This document shows, piece by piece, positions 12,286 through 22,749 of a DNA stretch of 64,000 bases. The translations under genes were made by a program, and so were the position numbers. Under the pieces are notes generated by a model. The model did not search any database, was not told the DNA's origin, and saw only the letters and a program-made list of their open reading frames with translations. Within the stretch, counting starts at the first letter, position 1; each line of letters starts with the position of its first letter. The DNA comes from Schistosoma haematobium (Eukaryota; Platyhelminthes; Trematoda; Strigeidida; Schistosomatidae), in assembly GCF_000699445.3 (NCBI RefSeq), contig NC_067198.1, positions 43,145,691 through 43,209,690 of the forward strand, given 5' to 3'.

Positions 12286-12684
12286 GGTTATCAATATGTC
12301 AAGAAGTGACTGATGTAAACTAGCTAACGGTTGCAGGAGATGTTGAGGACGTCGTTCCCACTAGTGACCTGGTGAGGATGCGTGACTTAGTGCCTTCAGC
12401 TAGATGGGTCTATCAAAACTAATATGGTCAGCGTCAAATGTCGAAGGCTCACAGAGCTATTGATTTTGGTGATTTATTTAATGCTACAGGTGAATTGCTG
12501 ACAAGTTTTCTGAGCCTAACACTGAGACTTTAGAATTTTGTATTATTTCAAATGACATTTGTCCAAATTATATGAACGATGTCCACTCAGCGGAAATACG
12601 AACGGTGTGTACAAGCAGCTTGATCATGTTTAACAATTTTTGGGCCGTTAAAAATCATAACTCGAACCTTTAAATCTGAAAGCT
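12286..12684 (+). other. Spacer with a decayed reading frame
   Basis: Host or older-repeat DNA between the two LTR elements. On the plus strand, from about 12302 to 12530, one frame stays open for roughly 76 codons except for two stops (TAG near 12330, TAA near 12419). Its composition looks coding (segments such as DVEDVVPTSDLVRMRDLVPS). I do not recognise a family. It may be a fragment of a host or element ORF cut by the array insertion at 12286. Confidence 0.35.
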
Positions 12685-12946
12685 TTTCGTGCCTTAAGGT
12701 AACCCTCGTGCTATTGATAGAAGAAACCAGAGAAGTAGTGAATATGTCTTTATTTCGATCTTCGCGCAGTCACAGTGGAGCGTGGGATTATCTGTTCAGA
12801 CAAACAAAGGCTCTCAACATTCAAGATAATAGGGAATATAACGCTTATAAAAAATAAGGAAGTGAATGAATACTTGAACAATGCTGTTTTGGCATAAGCT
12901 TGGTTGTTTGGGGTCAACTCTTAACCAACCAACCTGAGCTGTTACA
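12685..12946 (-). repeat. 3' LTR of Boudicca-like element
   Basis: 262 bp. On the minus strand it starts TGTAACAGCTC and ends GGCACGAAA. It differs from the 5' LTR at three positions (two A/G, one T/A on the plus strand). The left target duplication AGCT abuts it at 12681-12684. Confidence 0.92.
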
Positions 12947-12962
12947 TTAGCTTCCCCCTAGA
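12947..12962 (-). promoter_or_regulatory. Polypurine tract of Boudicca-like element
   Basis: The minus strand reads TCTAGGGGGAAGCTAA directly before the 3' LTR start TGTAACAG. A G-rich purine run in this position primes plus-strand DNA synthesis in LTR elements. Confidence 0.75.
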
Positions 12963-13964
12963 ATCGACTTCCGTAGGAACGTCGGTTCGATTAACCTATC
13001 TATCGAAAACACCTTAGTTCTATTTCTCATCCCAAGGGAAAATTATCAACTCGCTCACTATTTGACTTACAATCAGTGACGACTAACGCTGTCAACGATA
13101 GTCCATGGATGTCTCCTCATTTACTAGCTTGTCATCTTATTTTGTAGCATGTGATCTATTCTACAACTATCGCTGACGGTTTACTGCGTGCTTTCAAGAG
13201 AAAGAGTGTGAGAATGTGGAATAAGAATATCTGAGGAAGTGCCGCGAGCGGGCTACCCAACACCATGTTGGTGAGGTACGATTTTTCCATGCTCAGACCG
13301 GCTATCAGGTGTTTACTCACCTGCCTCTTTAGTCGCTCTCAAGTAAAAAGTAAAGAAGAATCTACTTCAAAGGTAATGGTGAAAACCAATCACACCTGAA
13401 GAACTGCTCCACTGCCTGCATAAAAATAATAAGATACAAAATGGAAATACAAAAATATAATTTATAATTGTTCGGTTCCACGTAAGTGATTGGCCTCCAG
13501 AAAGGATTGGTATTCTGGAAGAGAATAGACATAGTGTAGATATCTTGTTCACGAAAAACCATGAAAACAAAAAAAACTCTTTTGTAATGCATATATGTAA
13601 AAGGGTGAACTTGCTAGAAGTTGGACCCTTTAACAAAATCGATCAAACGCGTGACCTTGAGCCTGTGATGGCCGCCTTTTACAACTAAGCGCGTAACCAA
13701 GGGTGCATCAGAATACTCCACAAAACGGATAAGAATATACGGTTAAGAAGCAAAAAAAATTGTGTAGGGTATGCGGATCAAGTACAGTTGTGTCAAATAC
13801 CCTTTTCTGGTTTGATTTAGGTATGCATGATATACTGAAGCAATATTTCGTCAATTCATCCAAGTAACGAATTGGTTTGCACCTCAGAAGTGTGTAAGTC
13901 CTATTACTCATTAGTATTATGAGTGATTAATTGGTGTAAGGAAATATTGAAGTTACTTCCTCCG

Positions 13965-14112
13965 TGGTCTGATGTGGTTGAACGGCTGAGCACGCGGTCT
14001 AGCATTCAGGAGGGCAGAGGTTTGAGTGCGTGTGGGGCCTGCGTTTTTGTTCACCAGACCCACCTTCAATACGATGTTTGTTGCCCGTAAGTCGCTCACA
14101 TATGAGAGAAAA
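13965..14112 (+). repeat. Possible tRNA-derived SINE fragment
   Basis: A GC-richer island within AT-rich DNA. On plus it shows an A-box-like TGGTTGAACGG and, about 45 bases later, a B-box-like GGTTTGAGTGC, the spacing of a tRNA-type RNA polymerase III promoter. No target duplication could be fixed, and the match to box consensus is partial. Confidence 0.35.
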
Positions 14113-14251
14113 AATGACAAGAGGACAGATTGATATATCAAAGTGCCATATTGGAAAAGTATAGGTTCTTTGTTTACATTAATATTATTACTATAGAAAA
14201 AAAACTACAAGTTTAGTAAATTTCCATTTTACGTTATATTTAAGCCAACGA

Positions 14252-14278
14252 ATATATATATATATATATATATATATC
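14252..14278. repeat. (TA)n microsatellite
   Basis: Uninterrupted alternating A/T run of about 27 bases within the 3' region of the LTR element. Confidence 0.9.
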
Positions 14279-15118
14279 AGTTATTGACATAAAATGTCTT
14301 TTTTATAACGCTAATGTTAAGTTCCAGGACTTTGTATGGGCCACTAATAATAATTGGTTTAACGTTAGCATAGTCGTGATATTCATATTGTCAGTTCAAT
14401 GTTATGATTACTAAAAAGTTCTCTTATAAGTTGTTTAAAATTAGGTATGTGGAATCAATGCGGCTGACATAGTAACCTTACAGTAACGCACTGTACTATA
14501 TCTTCATGGTTATTGATTCTTAAATGTCAGAAATTAAAAAAAATCTGAATATTGCCAATAAAGATGGGTTATATGATCACACTAAAAAGCATGCTGTAGG
14601 AAAACTGGTTAAGTCATTATGTAAGTTTCCTAAACATGAAAAAAAATGATGAGAACTTTAATAAGTATTTGACCATGGTTTAATCCAAAATGTTTTGTCT
14701 AGAAAACCACTTATTAATAGTAGTATTAATCGTATCAAGCTACTGAACACATCTTCGACCGAAAACTTTTAGAATTAGTTCATATGGTATATATGTATAG
14801 CCAGTCTACGTGAAAAATGTATATAGATATATAAGAAGTACAGCCAACATAGTTAATTAACCAGAAAAAGAAATTATAAAACTCGCCTGGGTTGCTTTTT
14901 GAATTCGTTGTATTTGCCAGTGTTAGTTGTATGAATTTGATTAAAATCCGCAGCCATCGTTTCGGAATACCTAGCTTATGTGTCCAGTATTTAAAAAAAA
15001 TTTAACATAACACTTATATATCAAAGGCAAAAGGTCTGGGGAGTTGTAGGTGAGGCGGAATGAGGAGAAAAGTTATTTTTAAGTAGATGCAGGGTCTGAT
15101 TAGCTACGTGGTTAGATT

Positions 15119-16456
15119 TTATCCTGCAGCTGAAACTGTCAACATCCTTGATTGGCTAATCGGATGTGCCCAGCGAACCGTTTTAGTCATTTGTAAAGAT
15201 TTATCGTTTTTGCATTTCGATTCCGTAATGGATTTGTTAGTTAAACGATCTAACGACACGTATGGTGGTTCATGATCTAGATAAGCCGGCTTTAGCCTAT
15301 CAATACTTACTGTGTCGATGTTTCCGTGTTTTTCTATCACGAAATATTTAGATTTTCTTGAGACGACTTTGAAAGGACCTTCAAATGGAGGGCTAAGTGG
15401 TGCTTTTATTTTGTCACATCTTATCCAGACGTGCGTGCAATTGCTTAGGTCTTTAGGTACATATACGGCACGCGATTGTTCGCGAGTATTAATTGGCTTA
15501 AGTTTGGACATATGGTCCCGTAGTTGATCTACGTAGTTTCCTAAATTAAGTTTTTGACTGTTAGTATTGGGGTTAATAAATTCACCTGGTAGTCTCAGAG
15601 TTGTTCCGAAAACCAGTTCCGCAGCTGAACACTGTGCGTCAGTTTTGACAGATGTTCGTATTCCCAACATAACTAATGGTAGGAATTCTGTCCACTGATT
15701 GGGGTTTGAGTGAGATATAAGGGCGGTTTTTAGCTGACGGTGAAAACGTTCTACCATCCCATTAGCCTGAGGATGATATGCAGTGCAGCGTATCCTATTG
15801 GAGCCTAGAAGTTTAGCCAAGTTATTAAATAGTTCGGATTCGAATTGCGCTCCTCTATCCGTCGTTATTGTTATGGGTGTACCAAAAATGGTTACCCAGT
15901 TCTGCATGAAGACTTTGGCTACTGTTTCCGCTGTGATGTCCGCTATCGGGATGGCTATAGGGAATCTGGTAAATCGATCTATGCATGTAAAAAGATAATT
16001 AAAACCGTTTGAACGTGGTAAAGGACCTACCAAGTCGATATGCACATGGGCAAAACGTGCATCTGGTTGCGAGAAAACACCTATGGGTGAATTTGTGTGA
16101 CGATTAATCTTTGATTGTTGACATGCTGAACACTCTCTAACCCATTTGTGTACATCCTTCTGTAAATTCGGCCATATATATCTGGCATTGATTAGTTTTG
16201 TTGAAGCTTTCGCGCCAGGATGAGACAAAGAATGAAAGTTATTATATATTAACTTTCGCATATTTTTGGGAACGAAAGGTCGCGGCATTGCCTTGGTCGT
16301 GTCACAATAAATTAGAATACCATCGATAGGTGATGGGAATTGTTTTAAATTAAGACTTGAATTGTTTGTTTTAAGTAGGTTTTGCAATTCTAGGTCCTGC
16401 TCTTGTTCGTGTCTTAACGTCTCGAAGTTTACTGTAGACTGCTGTAGCACGTTCAT
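15119..16456 (-). pseudogene. Integrase domain of Boudicca-like pol
   Basis: A 445-codon open stretch encoding a full retroviral-type integrase, which inserts element cDNA into host DNA. It begins with the end of the RNase H linker. It then has the HHCC finger (HSLSH, later C-x2-C in RECSACQ), followed by the core with catalytic Asp in HIDLVGPLP, Asp in TDRGAQFES and Glu in NGMVERFHR with D-D-35-E-type spacing. A C-terminal GPF/Y-like module (PPFEGPFKVV) follows. The reading frame is intact here. It is part of a polyprotein whose upstream part is cut by a frameshift near 16560-16580 and a stop at 16645-16647, so it is called a pseudogene piece rather than a gene with its own start. Confidence 0.88.
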
Positions 16457-16458
16457 TT

Positions 16459-16647
16459 CTAGTCTGGATAAAGCATCTGCCGCCTGATTGTCCTGACCTT
16501 TGACATGTCGGATATCGCTTGTGAACTGTGATATATAGTCAAGGTGTCGGACTTCTCGAGGTGAGTATCGGCTCTCGCTTTTAATGCATTCGTCAGTGGT
16601 TTGTGATCCGTAAAGACTATAAATTCCCTACCTTCTAACATGTGTCA
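16459..16647 (-). pseudogene. RNase H segment with nonsense codon and frameshift
   Basis: Joins the RT part to the integrase part. At 16647-16645 a TGA interrupts the pol frame after ...TIKHF. The frame then resumes with the RNase H motif FTDHKPL. About 20 codons later (near 16560-16580) the conserved continuation moves to another frame, consistent with loss of one base. Beyond that the RNase H tail (R-H-V-K-G-x-D-N-x-A-A-D-A-L-S) reads straight into integrase. The TGA is compatible with a CGA-to-TGA transition. Confidence 0.85.
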
Positions 16648-18245
16648 GAAGTGTTTAATGGTCAGGTAGATTGCAAGAAGTTCTCGCCCGAAGGTAGAAT
16701 ACCTTGTTTCGGCTGGAGCGAGTCTTTTCGAGAAGAAAGCAATTGGTTTCCAGGCGTTTTTAACCAGTTGGTTAAGGGTACCGCCTACTGCTTTATCTGA
16801 AGCATCCACCATCAAAGCAAGTGGGGAAAGAGAATTCGGATATATCAACGTAGTTGCTTGAGCCAGTTTATCTTTAAGCTGTTTAATAGCTTCGACGGCG
16901 TCAGAAGACAGTTTGAATTCTTTTGGTTTTCCTTTAAGTGAATCTGTCAAAGGTTGCATTAATTGTGCACAACCTGGTATGAATCTGCGATAAAAGTTAA
17001 TTAGGCCTAGAAAACTTCTCAGTTGTGTTAGAGAACTAGGTACGGGGTATTGTTTGATGGTATCCACTTCTTTTTTTATAGGTTTAATCCCTTCTGGGCT
17101 TATTGTGTGACCGAGAAATTCTAATGTTTGAACACCGAAAACACACTTACTTTGATATATGTTTATTCCATGTTCATCCAGTCTTTTCAACACTGCTTGT
17201 ACATGCTGTTCGTGTGATTGCAAATCGGGGCTGGCAATTAACAAGTCGTCTATATACCCCTGCGCAAATGGCATATCTCGAAGTAGGTTATCTGTGAATC
17301 TTTGAAATGTCTGTGCCGCATTTCTCAGGCCGAATGGCATGCGTACAAACTCGAATAAGCCAAAGGGTGTAGTAATAGCTGTCTTGGGAATATCTTCATC
17401 AGCCACCGGGATATTGTGATATGCCCTGACTAAGTCAATTTTAGTGAATATGTTCATACCCTGTAAACCGTTGGTGAAATCTTGGATATGAGGTATTGGG
17501 TACCTATCTGGTACGGTTTGACGGTTTAGGGCTCTGTAATCCCCACACGGTCGCCAGTCACCTTCATTCTTCTTTGGGACCATATGCAAAGGGGATGCCC
17601 ATTGACTATCAGAGGGACGGATGATACCCAGTTGTAGCATATAATCAAACTCGGCCCTAGCGATTTTGAGCTTATCTGGTGCTAGTCTCCTGGGTTTTGC
17701 AAAAACCGGTGCACCTTCGGTTTTGATAGTGTGACTTACTTTTAGTTTGTCTTTAGAAGGCTGTGGGTTTGGTTTAGTTAAGTTTGGAAATTCCGCGAGT
17801 ATATCTTGGAATTTCGCTGTTGTTACTGGGGGAGTTTGAATCAAGTTAAGAGAGTTGATGTGACTTTCTTTGCCTTTTGTGTAATACGAAGTTTCTTTTA
17901 GTGTTAATCGCCGTTTCTTGGTGTCAACTAGAAATTCGTATCTCTCTAGAAAGTCCATCCCTAGTATTGCCAGATCTAGGTCGGCTACCGTGAAAACCCA
18001 AGGGAATTGCCTCCTGAACCCCAAATCTAGGGTTAAAGTTTTCTGCCCAAATGTCGCAATTTTAGTTTTATTCGCAGCTTGAAGTGTAATTGATGATGTT
18101 TCTCGACTAATCTTAGTTTTATTTTGAGGGATGATGCTAAGAGCAGCGCCAGTATCCACCAAGAAATTCAAGCCCGAGTTTCTGTCTCTAACATAAAACA
18201 AGCGACTGTTTAGGCGCCCCTCCTCAGTCGTCGCGACCTGGGGAG
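16645..18245 (-). pseudogene. Protease and reverse transcriptase of Boudicca-like pol
   Basis: The open frame extends upstream of any ATG into the gag end, as expected for translation by frameshifting from gag. In order: aspartic protease ([13 protein letters not shown] and a later AILGMDF), RT fingers and palm ([27 protein letters not shown]; catalytic box YIDD in [10 protein letters not shown]), connection ([23 protein letters not shown]) and RNase H ([12 protein letters not shown], then [15 protein letters not shown]). It acts to process Gag-Pol and copy element RNA into DNA. All RT and protease catalytic residues are present; the frame stops early at 16645-16647. Confidence 0.93.
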
Positions 18246-18261
18246 GGGTTACTCGTTTCCC
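18217..18261 (-). promoter_or_regulatory. -1 ribosomal frameshift signal at gag-pol
   Basis: On the minus strand the heptamer GGGAAAC (18261-18255) lies in the gag frame as G-GGA-AAC, matching the X-XXY-YYZ slippery rule. It falls inside a 19-nt gag/pol overlap bounded upstream by a pol-frame TAA and downstream by the gag TAA (18251-18249). After a 6-nt spacer comes a 7-bp perfect GC stem: CCCCTCC (18248-18242) with GGAGGGG (18223-18217). The 18-nt loop contains the palindrome GTCGCGAC. A -1 slip on the heptamer enters exactly the pol frame, which has no ATG of its own near the junction. Confidence 0.85.
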
Positions 18262-19094
18262 GCTGTCTTAGAATTATGCTTAGGCCAGGCGCATGGTTGC
18301 ATGCACTTGGTTGAGTTGACACCAAACTTCCAGTGGTACCAACAAAACTGCCCAGATTGTCTGGACATTTGTGACCTGTTTTGTGACTTGGATCGTGGTC
18401 GTTGTGGTGACCTGCTCCTGTTTCTATGACCCATTTGCATTCTGGTGACAGCCTCAGTGAGACTCTTAACACTCGCAATGAGTCCTTCTATGACGAGGTC
18501 TTTTGCTGATTCTACTTTTTGTGTGTGATTTATTGTGCCTGATCCAGTTGGAGGACCTCTTTCCATTATTCTGTCGGCTATACGCGCTAAATGAGATAAT
18601 GAAGTTTCAGGATCCTGTGCATCCAAACAGTGTTGGACGTAGCATAGGAGAGCTTGTATCCATCCTTGTTTTAGGACTGCTTCACCCACTGTGTTATCAC
18701 CCACTAAGACTTGGAGGTGACGTAAAAACTGTGACGGCGACCGATCACCTAGTGTTTCACCTTGAAAAAGTCTTTGGATTCTTTGACTGTCTGATAATGA
18801 TAAACGGTTCATTATCTCTCGTCTTAAGATGGTGTATGGTTGTGGTGATGGTGGACTTAAAATCAAGTCACGGACTTCTTTGGCGACTGAAGGAGGAAGG
18901 ATAGAACACAAGTCTCTATAGCGAATCCCTTCAGATTTGATATTGTGTCTCGTGAAATAATGCTCTAGTTGAGCAAACCACAACTCAGGATCACTACGAT
19001 CAAATTCTGGAAGTCGGGATTTCGTAGTCATAACAGTGTCTATCTCCACTGGTGACAAATCCTCCAGATTATGGGTTTCTATTGAGTCTGACAT
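18249..19094 (-). CDS. Gag of Boudicca-like retrotransposon
   Basis: 281 codons from ATG at 19094, intact. It encodes the structural protein that assembles the retrotransposon particle. The N-terminal two thirds is the gypsy capsid region ([31 protein letters not shown]; a [15 protein letters not shown] helix; [12 protein letters not shown]). Near residue 225 follows a basic, Ser/Arg-rich nucleic-acid-binding stretch. A finger of the form C-x2-H-x9-C-x3-C (FCWYHWKF...KCMQPC) comes near residue 253, instead of the usual CCHC knuckle. This CHCC form is the hallmark I associate with the CsRn1/Boudicca clade. It ends in an overlap with pol at a frameshift signal. The leader from 19281 to 19095 lies between the primer site and this ATG. 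Confidence 0.92.
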   Translation of the reverse strand: MSDSIETHNLEDLSPVEIDTVMTTKSRLPEFDRSDPELWFAQLEHYFTRHNIKSEGIRYRDLCSILPPSVAKEVRDLILSPPSPQPYTILRREIMNRLSLSDSQRIQRLFQGETLGDRSPSQFLRHLQVLVGDNTVGEAVLKQGWIQALLCYVQHCLDAQDPETSLSHLARIADRIMERGPPTGSGTINHTQKVESAKDLVIEGLIASVKSLTEAVTRMQMGHRNRSRSPQRPRSKSQNRSQMSRQSGQFCWYHWKFGVNSTKCMQPCAWPKHNSKTAGNE

Positions 19095-19281
19095 GAAGTA
19101 TGTGACAAATATAGCAATAAAGTTAGCACAAAAAGTGGTTACTATAACACGAATAACTTAAGATAATACGGAATAAACTAGTTATATACTCAAATTAGTT
19201 TACGGATAATCAGGTCTACTTTTACGATTAAGTAAAAAAAAATGTTAATAACAGAAATGAGGTTAAATTTGTGTTCAAAAA

Positions 19282-19291
19282 GGGCTCACCA
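19282..19291 (-). promoter_or_regulatory. Primer binding site of Boudicca-like element
   Basis: TGGTGAGCCC on minus, one T away from the 5' LTR end at 19293. Identical in sequence and spacing to the sites of the non-coding element at 8641-8650 and 11864-11873. Confidence 0.85.
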
Positions 19292-19292
19292 A

Positions 19293-19554
19293 TTTCGTGC
19301 CTTAAGGTAACCCTCGTGCTATTGATAGAAGAAACCAGAGAAGTGGTGAATATGACTTTATTTCGATCTTCGCGCAGTCACAGTGGAGCGTGGGATTATC
19401 TGTTCAGACAAACAAAGGCTCTCAACATTCAAGATAATAGGGAATATAACGCTTATAAAAAATAAGGAAGTGAGTGAATACTTGAACAATGCTGTTTTGG
19501 CATAAGCTTGGTTGTTTGGGGTCAACTCTTAACCAACCAACCTGAGCTGTTACA
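19293..19554 (-). repeat. 5' LTR of Boudicca-like element
   Basis: 262 bp, 3 mismatches to the 3' LTR at 12685-12946. It holds the element's promoter by family role, but no confident TATA box or poly(A) signal was assigned. The target duplication AGCT follows at 19555-19558. It lies about 550 bp upstream of the host reading frame at 20108, in the opposite orientation. Confidence 0.92.
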
Positions 19555-20107
19555 AGCTCATACATTAAGCTAGGTCTAGTACCCTAGTAACAGACATAGT
19601 CTAAAGGTGACCCAACCACAGTTTTACATCACTGAATAACAAGAGTGCGTCTAAAAAATTATTGTTTGCCCCAACACACAGGAACAGAATTTCTGAAGAC
19701 ACTCTGAAATCTTACAAAAACAGAACCAATGAGTTGTTTATTGATTACTGATATTCCTATCATATAACCAATGAACAGAACTGCTTATTTTAACATAACT
19801 TTAAACCTGGCTAGAGACTTCTCTTACGAGAACTAACACAGGGCATCAAGCATTCTGTTATACTAAAAATGAATCGCGTGTCTTAAATATTTATGGATGT
19901 ATTATTTCAGTAAAAAGTAATATCTACATAGTGTAGGATAACTAGTCCCTAATGGTAACAAAATATTTTTGTCTGTCAATAAGATCGAAGTGTAAAGAAA
20001 CAATCTAATTTCAGTCAGTTCATTACAAATATATGTTGGATACTGAATAGCCTTCACTTTCGGTGCAAAATTGAATAATTTTGTCTTGTGCAATGATATG
20101 ATGCGTT
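19555..20107 (+). other. Flank upstream of the 20108 reading frame
   Basis: About 550 bp of non-repetitive AT-rich DNA between the LTR and the ATG at 20108. An in-frame TGA at 20099-20101 means coding does not run in from the left unless a splice acceptor falls in the last few bases. It could hold promoter and 5' UTR of the host gene. No specific promoter element is evident. Confidence 0.4.
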
Positions 20108-21067
20108 ATGCACTTATGTAAAGTTAATGGCAATGAATCTCATAATAAAATGCTCAAGAAATCCACTGTACACAACTGTGACTCTGCAAAAGGATCTATT
20201 ACAGACGTTGCTCCTTTGGAACATCTTTTTGTAACTAAATTTTCAAAACTGACTATTGATGATGAATATAAGTATAATCTAGCTTATTTAGTCACCGAAA
20301 ATAATGGAACAACTCCAGTTGTAAAACGCTCTGAGACTGAAAAGCGGCGATCAGTCACACCTAATACAAAACCTCTTAACCGCATCCACGTTGATTCTAT
20401 TCAACGTAAATCTGAGCCAGTTATTCATACAGACCACAGAGGTTTTCACCGATTATCTAAATACAAAAGACAAAAACCCTTGCGCGGGAACGTTTCGGCC
20501 CGTCGCAGTTCCCCTGTCTATGTTAGTAGTCCTGAATCGTATGAACATATGTCATCAGACCATGATGATCGAGGGGAATGCGAGTACGGTTTATTCGCAA
20601 AAAGTCTGTCAAAAGTACATGATAATAATAAAAATAACCAAAGTCATTTCCCTGAACACAAGAAAGCTCTTATGCTAAATAATGCTCCTGTAGATCCCAC
20701 TTCCAAGTTAGATTGTTTTGCCCTTAAATGCCCAGCAAGTTTGAAAACTGTCGCTCCCTTATGTGAATTAAAAAACAATTTAAAAGTCCAAAAGCCAAAT
20801 CCAAACACAAATAACATTGTGCCACGTCGTGAAACTTTCCGAACAATGGACAAACCATTTCGGCAAACAAACGGTCGTCTGGAATCCATGAAAATAGAAG
20901 TAAATGCCCCAGATCCTTCGATGAGGGATGATTTTTGCTCTCATGATGTTGCGTCCAGAGTGAAAGCATTCAAGGCACTCATGAAATCAGAAGAATTAGA
21001 AGGAACTGATCAGAATAGTGAAACAAAGTCAATTAGAAAAGTCACAGATGAACGGAAAATATCTGAT
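20108..21067 (+). CDS. Probable host coding exon, function unknown
   Basis: A 320-codon stretch starting at ATG 20108 and ending at a consensus splice donor (GAT|GTGAGT, 21068-21073). Without splicing it would read ten more codons to a stop at 21098-21100. The protein is hydrophilic and low in order: many Ser, Asn, Lys and Arg, basic clusters (KRRSVTP, RLSKYKRQKPLR), no signal peptide and no membrane segment. The last part (ASRVKAFKALMKSEELEG) looks helical. I recognise no family. The exon ends in phase 0, and the only other probable host exon (35434-35555, a LIM domain half) starts in phase 0. It may therefore be the N-terminal region of a LIM protein; that link is inference. Confidence 0.7.
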
Positions 21068-21100
21068 GTGAGTTTTGTGTTTGGTATTCATCATAATTAA

Positions 21101-22740
21101 AATCCGAGTTCTCGTTCATACTTACTCCTTCCAATAACTCTAAAGACGACTTTATAATGACTTTATTTATTCCCATTATCCATTTTTGTAAGTAACAGTG
21201 TATGATTTATTGAAGGGAAAGAACCCTTCAAAATAACACTGTGTAGTATGTAAATATATGTCAGTGAAGGTCTGTGAAACCATCACTTGGCATAAAACAT
21301 TTACCACGTGATAAACGGTTATTTTAAACGCGGATTAACGACACCACATACGATGTATGATGTGATTAGGTTTAACAAACTCGGAGTTTGCAGGACAAGA
21401 AATAAAAATGATTCATATAAATGAGTCTAGCCTTTTCAGTTTGAAAGACGTGTTGACTTTCTCGTTAGATACGGTCAGTGGGCGCTCCATTAGTAAATTA
21501 AGTCGGAAAACTCATGACTGAAGGTAAACAAACTACAAGGTGAGAAACAGATAAGAACCAGCATTGTTGGGAAACTCAGTAGGATTAAACGGAATTAAGT
21601 ACACCTACTACTCCAACTAACACTCAACAGAGAGCAGCGAAATTCATAAATTTTGTCTCAAAATAGAATGAACCAAATTATTTACAGAGGTGCTAATCCA
21701 CTAACTATTAGTCAGTCTGCTTGGACATTTATTTTGCAATATACCAAGTTTTGGTGAGTAAACCACTTTGACTCGCTGATTTTCACCTTCTTCGTCCTCC
21801 TGGTCTTACTACCTTCTCAGTCAAAATGATACTCACTCGTCTCAAAATCGATGTTGTGTAAAGTTTTCTCGTTTTATGGCAGAAGGAATTTTGAAAAATT
21901 AGAAGTCAAGTACCGATTATTTTGTGCTATACTACTTCTTAATCTATGTATTTAATTAGCCGACTGGTTAAATTTTAGGCAAATATTTTGTATGATTTGA
22001 TGACCAAAGATTAGTGATAGCTGGTCAACATAAACTGAGTTTTTCTCACCCAAATTATAGAGCTTTTGCACACTGTACACGTTCTCATTATTTCTTGCTT
22101 GTAGGTCAATTTATTATCCAGTTGAAATGTTTCAGTGTGATTCAACCTTATTCTATTAGTTTATACAAATACAATTAGTCTGGTTAAATAGGACTATAAT
22201 GCTGAGGTCGGAAACTTTATCAAGTGTATGCATGAATAAATTGTAATTGTTTCACATATTCTGAATAACTTCTTGTAATTTTAAATGCACTACTGTCGTC
22301 AAAGATAATGAGGGACTAAAAGTTTTGGTGGGATATTCTGAAGTTGTATGAACTGGAGGAAAAACAATGGTTTATAATCAAACTCCTAAAAAGCTTAATA
22401 GACCATACTTTTTGTTCGATACTTTTGTTTCTTTACCTTTTTGTGTTTCTTCGTTTTGGTTTTAACGAGTGGTAGTACCACTGTTTATAACATATTTCTC
22501 CATTACCTAGTAATAATAACAGTGACTTTTTCCAATATTATATACCGGATGTTTCTAGCGTAAAACTTTTACTTACTGTTTCTATCTGTCTAATACTTCA
22601 CTATGCTAGTTAAACTGTAATACCAAATAGTAATGCTGTAAGCAGCCGTAAAAGAATAAATTGAAGAAATCTGGATTTAAAATCATTAAAACTGCATGTG
22701 TTCAGAACATATAACTAGTAGCTACAAATACTGTGTTCGC
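21101..22740. other. No recognisable feature
   Basis: AT-rich intronic-type sequence with scattered stops in all frames. I see no repeat family or RNA gene in it. Confidence 0.5.
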
Positions 22741-22749
22741 CGAACCATA

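Larger units (their letters stand above)
12963..15118 (-). mobile_element. Long 3' region of Boudicca-like element after integrase
   Basis: About 2.15 kb between the integrase stop and the polypurine tract. Open frames are at most about 90 codons with no recognisable domain. Related elements have been reported with a third, env-like ORF here, but I cannot support one. The stretch holds a possible tRNA-derived repeat (about 13965-14110) and a (TA)n run, so part of the length may be secondary insertion. Confidence 0.55.
12685..19554 (-). mobile_element. Boudicca/CsRn1-like gypsy LTR retrotransposon
   Basis: 6870 bp element, transcribed on the minus strand, flanked by a 4-bp target duplication AGCT (12681-12684 and 19555-19558). 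It has 262-bp LTRs, a primer binding site at 19282-19291, gag, a -1 frameshift signal, pol in the order protease-RT-RNase H-integrase, a long non-coding 3' region and a polypurine tract at 12947-12962. The unusual CHCC Gag finger and Ty3/gypsy domain order place it with CsRn1/Boudicca elements. The LTRs differ at 3 of 262 positions, so insertion was fairly recent. Pol nevertheless carries a nonsense codon and a frameshift, so this copy is not autonomous. Confidence 0.92.

Noticed and set aside
15087..15998. Plus-strand frames inside the integrase region
   Set aside because: Antisense shadows of the minus-strand integrase.
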